From the NCBI GenBank assembly GCA_016214055.1, contig JACRPE010000002.1, positions 1-64,000 on the forward strand: a stretch of DNA of 64,000 nt, in the 5' to 3' direction. A program made the translations under genes and the position numbers. The notes under the pieces are model-generated. The model was not told the DNA's origin. It searched no databases and was given only the letters and a program-made list of their open reading frames with translations. The DNA is from Candidatus Roizmanbacteria bacterium. Lineage in GTDB: Bacteria; Patescibacteriota; Microgenomatia; UBA1406; GWC2-37-13. This document shows positions 59,290-64,000 of this stretch, piece by piece; the stretch's first letter is position 1, and each line of letters opens with the position of its first letter.

Positions 59290-60532
59290 AACGTCCTATT
59301 CTGAATTACCTTCCACGGCTGGTATTTATCTGTTTAAAAAAGGAAAAACGTATCTTTACATTGGAAAATCTGTCAATATCAAAGCTCGTGTCCTGTCACA
59401 TGTGGAGAATTCTGCTCAGGACACTAAGGAGTACGCAATCGTTTCCCAGTCTGACAGTATTGAGACACAGATAACCGATTCCGAATTCAAAGCGCTCCTT
59501 CTGGAGTCCGAATTGATTCAAATTCATCATCCAAAGTACAACGTTATCTGGCGAGATGGAAAAAGCCACTTATATATAAAAATAACGGAAGAAAAATACC
59601 CAAAAATATATGCAGTCAGGAAGGAAGATGACAACAAATCACTCTACTTCGGTCCCTTTTCATCTACACGAGATGTGGAAAGTCTACTCCGTACAATCCG
59701 CCGTATCATTCCCTTTTGCTCTCAAAAAAAGATAACAAAAAGGCCCTGTTTTTATCATAAAATAGGTTTGTGTGACCCTTGCCCGAATGACATCGGCTCA
59801 AGAGGGAAAGAATATCGACGGAATATCAGACGAATAGTTTCTCTTCTTTTAGGAAAGACAGGAATATTATTAAATAGCATGAATCGCGATCTGAAAGTTG
59901 CCATAAAATCTGAACTGTATGAGGATGGACTGAGGATTCGGAATCGCATACAAACTCTTAAGTACCTTATTCAGAACCGTTCTTTTGAACGTTATGGTGA
60001 ACATGACTTTAACAATTCGGAAGAAAGCCTGCAGGCATTATTTTCCCTTATTTCGCCTTACTTTCCGCAGATTCCCAACCTAAAACGAATCGAATGTTAT
60101 GACATAAGTAATCTTTCTCAGAAACAAGGAACAGGGTCAATGGTAGTGTTAACTGGTGGCCTAATCGATAAGAATCAATATCGACGATTCAAAATCAAAA
60201 ACCTAAAGATTCAAAGCGACTTTGATATGCTCGATGAAGTAATCACACGGAGATTTAAAAACAAATGCGAAACTCCATCGCTCATTATTGTCGACGGAGG
60301 TAAGCCGCAGGTTCGGCGCATTATGCAAGTTACGGAAAAGATGGGAGTGAGCGTACCTATTTTAGGTATTGCTAAAGGCCCTGATAGGTTTATTTTAGGT
60401 GTAAAAGGAATGCCGACGATTAATCCCCGGTCAAATAACCTGGGGTATCGGCTCGTCCAACTCATCCGTGATGAATCCCACCGCTTTGCTCGAAAGTATC
60501 ATTTGTTTTTGAGGGATAGAGAGATGATATAA
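59252..60532 (+). CDS. uvrC: Excinuclease ABC subunit C, short form
   Basis: A 426-residue UvrC. The N-terminal GIY-YIG nuclease is seen in STAGIYLFKKGKTYLYIGKSVNIKARV (3' incision), a UVR-like region near residue 215, and the RNase H-like C-terminal nuclease at about residues 270-410 (ECYDISNLSQKQGTGSMVV, IVDGGKPQ). The usual tandem helix-hairpin-helix tail is absent; the frame ends soon after HRFARKYH. It begins inside the DUF1189-like gene, so expression is coupled to it. Typical UvrC is about 600 residues. Confidence 0.88.
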   Translation: MMQFFPLQNPLSKTSYSELPSTAGIYLFKKGKTYLYIGKSVNIKARVLSHVENSAQDTKEYAIVSQSDSIETQITDSEFKALLLESELIQIHHPKYNVIWRDGKSHLYIKITEEKYPKIYAVRKEDDNKSLYFGPFSSTRDVESLLRTIRRIIPFCSQKKITKRPCFYHKIGLCDPCPNDIGSRGKEYRRNIRRIVSLLLGKTGILLNSMNRDLKVAIKSELYEDGLRIRNRIQTLKYLIQNRSFERYGEHDFNNSEESLQALFSLISPYFPQIPNLKRIECYDISNLSQKQGTGSMVVLTGGLIDKNQYRRFKIKNLKIQSDFDMLDEVITRRFKNKCETPSLIIVDGGKPQVRRIMQVTEKMGVSVPILGIAKGPDRFILGVKGMPTINPRSNNLGYRLVQLIRDESHRFARKYHLFLRDREMI

Positions 60533-60543
60533 TATTGTAACTT

Positions 60544-60638
60544 TGTCATTGCGAGCCAATCAAAGTATAGCGAAGCAATCTATCAAATCAAGAGATTGCC
60601 ACGTCGTCCTCCGAGTCGGAGGACTCCTCGCAATGACA
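60544..60638. repeat. Palindromic REP-like repeat, family R1, copy 3
   Basis: Ends TGTCATTGCGAG and CTCGCAATGACA; right half nearly identical to copy 1 (AGATTGCCACGTCGTCCTCC... hairpin with GAG tip). It lies 11 nt after uvrC and 12 nt before the next gene. Confidence 0.85.
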
Positions 60639-60650
60639 TGATTACAATCT

Positions 60651-61043
60651 ATGAAAAAAATCTTCCGCATGATCATATTTTCAGCCCTCGCCCTCATCTT
60701 TACCTCTTTTTGGAACAAGGGATTTCAACTGAATATAAATGCTTTTCTTACCGCAACTATCGTTCTGGCCCTTGTCTTTTATCTCATCGTCCCTTTATCA
60801 AAAATAATTCTTCTCCCTCTGAACATCATCACCCTCGGACTCATGTCGTTCCTCGTATACCTAGCTATTCTGCACCTGAGCAGTGACGCGTTTCACCTTT
60901 TCACCATCACATCATGGACATTCCCCGGACTTTCAATTTTCTTTGTATCTATACCAAAGACATACATTCCCTACTTGGGTAATTTGGTTTTGTCTTCTGT
61001 GTCAATATCAAGTATAATTAACTTGTTGGAACAGTTGCTTTAA
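60651..61043 (+). CDS. Four-helix membrane protein of the PF04020 (phage holin superfamily IV-like) type
   Basis: A 130-residue protein with four hydrophobic helices and the loop PLSKIILLPLNIITLGLMSFLVY, close to the conserved PL.K.L..P...LTLG....F.. pattern of this family. Despite the holin label, these are common small chromosomal membrane proteins of unknown role. It is followed by secG after 3 nt. Confidence 0.8.
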   Translation: MKKIFRMIIFSALALIFTSFWNKGFQLNINAFLTATIVLALVFYLIVPLSKIILLPLNIITLGLMSFLVYLAILHLSSDAFHLFTITSWTFPGLSIFFVSIPKTYIPYLGNLVLSSVSISSIINLLEQLL

Positions 61044-61046
61044 ATT

Positions 61047-61265
61047 ATGAGGATAGCTTTAATTGTCATAAACATCATCGTCTCCATCCTTATCGTCGGT
61101 CTTATTCTTATGCAGGGTCGGGGAGCCGGATTAGGGAGTGCATGGGGTGGGGGAGGAGAAACATTTCAGACACGACGCGGCATTGAGAAGGTAACTCTAA
61201 ACATCACTGTTTTCTGCATTATATTATTTTTCATCATATCCGTCGTTAGTTTTTTTGTTAAATAA
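61047..61265 (+). CDS. secG: Protein translocase subunit SecG
   Basis: A 72-residue protein with two helices and the central loop LMQGRGAGLGSAWGGGGETFQTRRG, the SecG hallmark (LQ.G.G.GL...FGG). It assists SecYE in preprotein translocation. Located between the PF04020-like and OppA-like genes, with 3-nt spacings on both sides, so a common transcript is likely. Confidence 0.93.
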   Translation: MRIALIVINIIVSILIVGLILMQGRGAGLGSAWGGGGETFQTRRGIEKVTLNITVFCIILFFIISVVSFFVK

Positions 61266-61268
61266 CGC

Positions 61269-62633
61269 ATGGATCCCGACAGTCGCAATGTCCGGTACTA
61301 CTACTGGTTATTTCTTGAGTTTGCCAAGAAGCACATCAAGCTTATCTTTTTGAGCGCGCTCATTTCGACCATCTTTATCATAAGCACCATAACCATCTCT
61401 CCATACCTCATCAATCTTCTTACACCTCAAAATACGATTATCGGCATGGTAGGTTCCTTCACGATTGACACATTACCCGATGATATCCTTTCCAGAATAT
61501 CCAATGGTCTTTTATATATGAATGAAAAGGGGAAGCCGGTACCCGTTCTTGCTGAATCGTGGGAGTTGGTTGAGAATGGCCTGGTGTACCGATTTCAGCT
61601 TAAGAAAAATATTCTTCTTGATGATGGAAGTTTTTTTACCGCGCGGGATATTAATTATCACTTTAAGGATGTCACAATGCGCTTGAAAGGTGATTATCTC
61701 GTTGAGTTCGTCCTCAAAAAGCCTCTCGCCATATTTCCCATTTATCTTACGAAGCCCATCGTTAAATATCCCAAACTGGGAATTGGGGGGCTCTACAAGA
61801 TTGACCGCTACAAATATAAATATGATTCTTTACTTGAGTTAAGCCTCACTCCGAACAAAAAGGATTTGAACCGCATTACGTATAAATTTTACCCCTCTGA
61901 AACGCAGATGATTAACGCATACAAATTGGGACAAATTACACAGATGGACCTTTCAAAAAAGAGTATCGCAGACGTCTTTTTGCAGTGGAAAAATACCAAA
62001 GTTGAAAAAGTGGTAGATTACACCAATCTACTTACTTTATTTTTCAATTACAATAATCAGTTTTTGAAAGAAAAGGAAGTCCGTAGCGCCATAAAGATGG
62101 GAATTGATCGAGAACAATTTGCCGATTTGGGAGCAGGCGCCAAGACGTCAATTCCTCCGAATTCCTGGGCGTACCAGAAAAATATCAAGTCCCCTGTGTA
62201 TGACGCGGAATTGGGACAGAAAATTATTAAAAAGTTCAGGGAGTCTTCAGATTCTGCGAAGCTCAATTTTAATACCTACTATGATTATTTGGACGTTGCA
62301 AGTGATATCAATAAAAATTTAAACGAGATTGGCATTCCCACCAACCTTAATGTAATGTCGTATTCAAATACCAATGATTTTGACATCATGCTTGCATACC
62401 TAAAAATTTCACCCGACCCGGATCAGTATTATTACTGGCACTCAACTCAAAATCTTTCTCTTGCGACGGGTTACAAAAATCTAAAAATTGATAAATTGTT
62501 AGAGGATGGTCGAAGTACTTTTGACCAGGAAGAGAGGATAAAATTCTATTATGATTTACAAAAAAACTTAGACGATGACAATGCGGCAGTATTCATCTAC
62601 TTCCCATATAATTACACAATTAAAAGAATCTGA
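61269..62633 (+). CDS. OppA-like (SBP family 5) membrane-anchored binding protein
   Basis: A 454-residue protein with a single N-terminal helix (about residues 23-46) instead of a lipobox. The rest follows the family 5 substrate-binding pattern: DILSRISNGLLYMNEKGKPVPVLAESWELVENGLVYRFQLKK, then DGSFFTARDINYHF, and FFNYNNQFLKEKEVRSAIKMGIDREQF. It would bind peptides or other solutes outside the cell. No permease or ATPase genes are near, so the transporter is encoded elsewhere or the protein has another function. Confidence 0.85.
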   Translation: MDPDSRNVRYYYWLFLEFAKKHIKLIFLSALISTIFIISTITISPYLINLLTPQNTIIGMVGSFTIDTLPDDILSRISNGLLYMNEKGKPVPVLAESWELVENGLVYRFQLKKNILLDDGSFFTARDINYHFKDVTMRLKGDYLVEFVLKKPLAIFPIYLTKPIVKYPKLGIGGLYKIDRYKYKYDSLLELSLTPNKKDLNRITYKFYPSETQMINAYKLGQITQMDLSKKSIADVFLQWKNTKVEKVVDYTNLLTLFFNYNNQFLKEKEVRSAIKMGIDREQFADLGAGAKTSIPPNSWAYQKNIKSPVYDAELGQKIIKKFRESSDSAKLNFNTYYDYLDVASDINKNLNEIGIPTNLNVMSYSNTNDFDIMLAYLKISPDPDQYYYWHSTQNLSLATGYKNLKIDKLLEDGRSTFDQEERIKFYYDLQKNLDDDNAAVFIYFPYNYTIKRI

Positions 62634-62652
62634 GTGCTATAATTTAATCGAC

Positions 62653-62693
62653 GCTAACGGCTAGTAGCTGACAGCTAATGGCTCATTGCTAAC
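62653..62693. repeat. TTAGC-type repeat before tRNA-Leu(UAA)
   Basis: GCTAACGGCTAGTAGCTGACAGCTAATGG...GCTAA: one arm of the family seen at 46201-46275 and 63514-63601. It ends 3 nt before the tRNA. Confidence 0.55.
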
Positions 62694-62695
62694 CT

Positions 62696-62776
62696 GCCCG
62701 GGTGGTGAAATGGTATACACGCAAGACTTAAAATCTTGTGACGCAAGTCGTGAGGGTCCGACTCCCTCCCCGGGCA
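62696..62776 (+). tRNA. tRNA-Leu (UAA)
   Basis: 81-nt type II tRNA: acceptor GCCCGGG/CCCGGGC, anticodon stem CAAGA/TCTTG with loop CTTAAAA giving TAA, a long variable arm (TGACGCAAGTCG) and T arm GAGGGTCCGACTCCCTC. CCA is not encoded. On the opposite strand its 3' 49 nt code for the end of the NUDIX protein. Confidence 0.94.
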
Positions 62777-63192
62777 CACCTTTCTGCTTCAATAGCGACA
62801 TCATATGCGAGAGGTAACGTCTTAAGTTTCTTTATCTCTTCTAAACTGAACCACCCATGATCCATTGATTCATGATTAAGGACGATTGGAGCATCTATGT
62901 CTTTCATCTCGCACAGGTAACAAATAAGCAGTCCATGCCAGTTATTTCTTATTGGTGAGAATATGCGGGGGATCAAGGTGAGTATATTTATCTCAACATT
63001 CAACTCTTCATTTATTTCTCGTGTTAAAGCAACCTTTGGGTCTTCTCCCCATTGTATTCCTCCCCCGGGGAAGTTCCAACAGTGACCGTAGTCAACATCG
63101 TCACGATCTATCTCTTTCCGTTGAGTCATGAGATATTTATTCGTTTTCTTGTTGTATATGATTGCTATGGCAACGGGAACAATCTTTTTCAT
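62728..63192 (-). CDS. NUDIX hydrolase whose gene is bounded by two tRNA genes
   Basis: A 154-residue protein. The NUDIX box GGGIQWGEDPKVALTREINEEL matches GX5EX7REUXEEXGU up to the final residues (E and L where G and U are usual). Preceding KKIVPVAIAIIYNKKTNKYLMTQR is the family's first strand. The substrate is a nucleotide or sugar nucleotide, not further defined. ATG 63192 is chosen: its A is also the last base of the CCA of tRNA-Arg. The final 16 residues (GGSRTLTTCVTRF at the end) are encoded antisense to tRNA-Leu(UAA). Confidence 0.85.
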   Translation of the reverse strand: MKKIVPVAIAIIYNKKTNKYLMTQRKEIDRDDVDYGHCWNFPGGGIQWGEDPKVALTREINEELNVEINILTLIPRIFSPIRNNWHGLLICYLCEMKDIDAPIVLNHESMDHGWFSLEEIKKLKTLPLAYDVAIEAERCARGGSRTLTTCVTRF

Positions 63193-63268
63193 GGTGACCA
63201 GGGTGAGACTTGAACTCACAACCTACTCCTTAGAAGGGAGTTGCTCTATCCAATTGAGCTACCAGGTC
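63192..63268 (-). tRNA. tRNA-Arg (UCU) with encoded CCA
   Basis: 77 nt including CCA. Acceptor GACCTGG/CCTGGTC (one U-U mismatch at the fifth pair), anticodon stem ACTCC/GGAGT with loop CTTCTAA giving TCT, T arm GTGAGTTCAAGTCTCAC, discriminator A. It is the only tRNA here with an encoded CCA, and that CCA is shared with the start codon of the NUDIX gene. Confidence 0.92.
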
Positions 63269-63330
63269 AATCCACAAAGAGCCCGCTGTCAGATTTGAAC
63301 CTGATCCCGCTCTGCGGGACTGTTTATCCA

Positions 63331-63434
63331 TGTAAATTAAGTTGAGCCTGCTGTCAGATTTGAACTGACGACCTGCTGTTTACAAAACAGCTGCTCTACC
63401 ACTGAGCTAAGCAGGCCATTCAACTTAATTTACA
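63331..63434. repeat. 15-bp inverted repeat flanking tRNA-Thr
   Basis: TGTAAATTAAGTTGA (63331-63345) and its exact reverse complement TCAACTTAATTTACA (63420-63434) bracket the tRNA-Thr gene, with the left arm ending at its discriminator base and the right arm starting 3 nt before its first base. Confidence 0.8.
63345..63416 (-). tRNA. tRNA-Thr (UGU)
   Basis: 72-nt cloverleaf: acceptor GCCTGCT/AGCAGGC, D arm GCTC AGTGGTA GAGC, anticodon stem GCTGT/ACAGC with loop TTTGTAA giving TGT, T arm GTCAG TTCAAAT CTGAC. All stems pair perfectly. CCA is not encoded. It lies inside a 15-bp inverted repeat and inside the interrupted tRNA-like sequence at 63280-63511. Confidence 0.93.
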
Positions 63435-63513
63435 GGACGGGCAAAACAGCTGCTCTTTTACACCGTAAATTTAATCTGAGAAATTTACGGTGACCACTGA
63501 GCTATCCAGGCAA

Positions 63514-63601
63514 GTTAGCTTCTAGCCATTAGCTACTGGCTATTAGACAAAAAATGTGACAAATAAACCTAACTGCTAAAGGCTAACAGCTGATAGCTAA
63601 C
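63514..63601. repeat. TTAGC-type imperfect palindrome between tRNA genes
   Basis: GTTAGCTTCTAGCCATTAGC...CTATTAG is followed after about 35 nt by CTAACTGCTAAAGGCTAACAGC...AGCTAAC, its imperfect inverse. Third member of the family with 46201-46275 and 62653-62693. Confidence 0.6.
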
Positions 63602-63611
63602 TTGGTGTTTA

Positions 63612-63680
63612 CACTTAAAATGTTTGCTAATTTGCACAAAGCAAATTAAAAAGCTATGCTTTTTGCAAATATTTTAAGTG
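63612..63680. repeat. Three-stem palindromic element touching tRNA-Leu(GAG)
   Basis: Outer arms CACTTAAAATGTTTGC and GCAAATATTTTAAGTG pair over about 16 bp with one mismatch. Two hairpins lie inside: TAATTTGC/GCAAATTA and AAAAGC/GCTTTT. The last two bases are also the 3' end of tRNA-Leu(GAG) on the minus strand. Confidence 0.65.
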
Positions 63681-63759
63681 CCCGGGAGAGGACTTGAACC
63701 TCCACGGGTTGCCCCACAGCCTCCTCAAGACTGCGCGTATACCATTTCGCCACCCGGGC
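63679..63759 (-). tRNA. tRNA-Leu (GAG)
   Basis: 81-nt type II tRNA with acceptor GCCCGGG/CCCGGGC, anticodon stem CAGTC/GGCTG (one G-T pair) with loop TTGAGGA giving GAG, long variable arm and T arm GAGGTTCAAGTCCTC. CCA is not encoded. Its 3' end abuts the palindromic element at 63612-63680. Confidence 0.92.
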
Positions 63760-63762
63760 ATT

Positions 63763-63880
63763 AGAACCTATTAACGATCCTCCAATTCGGAGGAGAGTTT
63801 ATAGGTTCTTATGTCCGCCGATAAACGCTCTTTGAGCCGCAGTTCAAATGAACTAAGGCGAAAAGGAAGTTATGGCGGAC
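63763..63880. repeat. Two tandem palindromes between ruvB and tRNA-Leu(GAG)
   Basis: First: AGAACCTAT (63763-63771) with ATAGGTTCT (63801-63809), enclosing TCCTCC/GGAGGA. Second: GTCCGCC (63813-63819) with GGCGGAC (63874-63880), extended by ATAA/TTAT and enclosing a GTTC/GAAC hairpin. They lie just downstream of the ruvB stop and may end its transcript or mark a structured 3' region. Confidence 0.55.
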
Positions 63881-63901
63881 TACACAATATAAAGAATTAT
63901 A

Positions 63902-64000
63902 TCAAACCAGACTCTGCTGTTCTACTCCTCTTGCTGAAGTTTTGATTTTAAGGTGTTTCAATGCCCTAGGAGTCAGCACCCGCCCGCGTGAAGTTTTCTT
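63902..64000 (-). CDS. ruvB: Holliday junction helicase RuvB, C-terminal end (partial)
   Basis: The last 32 codons of a frame entering from the right edge read KKTSRGRVLTPRALKHLKIK and end with TGA at 63902-63904. This resembles the RuvB winged-helix C-terminus (RTPRGR..T..A..HL). The rest of the gene, with the AAA+ core, lies outside the window. RuvB drives branch migration with RuvA; the partner resolvase RuvC is encoded at 42596-43078. Confidence 0.75.
   Translation of the reverse strand, partial: KKTSRGRVLTPRALKHLKIKTSARGVEQQSLV

Larger units (their letters stand above)
63280..63511 (-). pseudogene. tRNA-Thr-like gene split by insertions, one of which contains a complete tRNA-Thr
   Basis: Minus strand, reading from 63511: GCCTGGATA, D arm GCTC-AGTGGT, an insertion with a 12-bp hairpin (63456-63492), GAGCA, anticodon stem GCTGT, loop start TTTG, an insertion of about 115 nt (63327-63441) that holds the complete tRNA-Thr, then loop end TAA, stem ACAGT, a CCCGC/GCGGG hairpin in the variable region, a T arm (TCAG GTTCAAAT CTGA) and AGCGGGC at 63281-63287. 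Rejoined, the loop would be TTTGTAA, anticodon TGT. The acceptor pairs only in part, so I regard it as a pseudo-tRNA. Confidence 0.5.

Noticed and set aside
60651-61043. Prophage holin
   Set aside because: The protein resembles PF04020 members that are ordinary chromosomal membrane proteins; no phage genes are nearby.
63763-63880. Possible tmRNA or other known structured RNA upstream of tRNA-Leu(GAG)
   Set aside because: Stem-loops are clear but no tag-peptide frame, tRNA-like ends or conserved core was found; better described as palindromes.

Overview
This window looks like part of a small, streamlined bacterial genome of the Candidate Phyla Radiation (Patescibacteria), most like a Microgenomates-type lineage. 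That is an inference from gene style and order (gatCAB next to dnaE, a complete F-type ATP synthase operon, divergent topA and pyrG, a PF04020-like protein before secG, many small orphan genes, abundant palindromic intergenic repeats), not from a database search. TGA is used as a stop (gatA, atpH, dus), so the code is standard here.

Layout. 0-0.6 kb: tail of an IS1595-like transposase abutting a decapitated class III aminotransferase. 0.6-7 kb: gatC-gatA-gatB and dnaE. 7-13.3 kb: ATP synthase operon (atpZ-like, B, E, F, H, A, G, D, C) starting from a consensus promoter inside the dnaE stop. 13.3-31.7 kb: housekeeping and metabolism (topA, pyrG, a PfkB kinase, a probable holA, a phosphomannomutase, an IMPase-family phosphatase, dus, obg, cupin, pilin, radical SAM, pgi, aminotransferase) with several surface or membrane orphans. 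31.7-41 kb: an accessory region of divergent or unknown genes: a PP2C-like protein, an EEP nuclease/phosphatase, a stand-alone FabD-type acyltransferase, small orphans, a DMT transporter, a GNAT, and a pair made of a CDP-alcohol phosphotransferase-signature protein and a squalene/phytoene-synthase-like protein; it ends near tRNA-Glu. 41-46.6 kb (minus strand): an MscS-like channel, yraN, rplS, ruvC, and a tRNA-Ala-23S rRNA unit with its own promoter and no adjacent 16S or 5S. 46.6-51.2 kb: an LPXTG protein, an S1 protease, dedA-rsmI, and a gene broken by one in-frame TAA. 51.3-60.5 kb: uvrB, uvrA and a short uvrC, interleaved with a transglutaminase-like and a DUF1189-like membrane protein and palindromic repeats. 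60.6-64 kb: PF04020-like protein, secG, an OppA-like protein, a dense tRNA cluster (Leu, Arg, Thr, Leu) around a NUDIX gene, and the 3' end of ruvB.

Two features run through the whole window. First, many genes at transcription-unit starts have a -10 box only 5-7 nt before the ATG, often of the extended TGn type. This predicts leaderless mRNAs; strong Shine-Dalgarno sequences are rare, and atpE is the clear exception. Second, several palindromic repeat families occupy intergenic spaces, lie beside or inside tRNA genes, and have entered the gatB reading frame three times without breaking it.

The least explained parts are the nested tRNA-Thr structure at 63.3-63.5 kb, the gatB repeat insertions, the isoprenoid/phospholipid-like gene pair at 38.2-40.1 kb, and the NUDIX gene whose ATG shares its A with the CCA end of tRNA-Arg.
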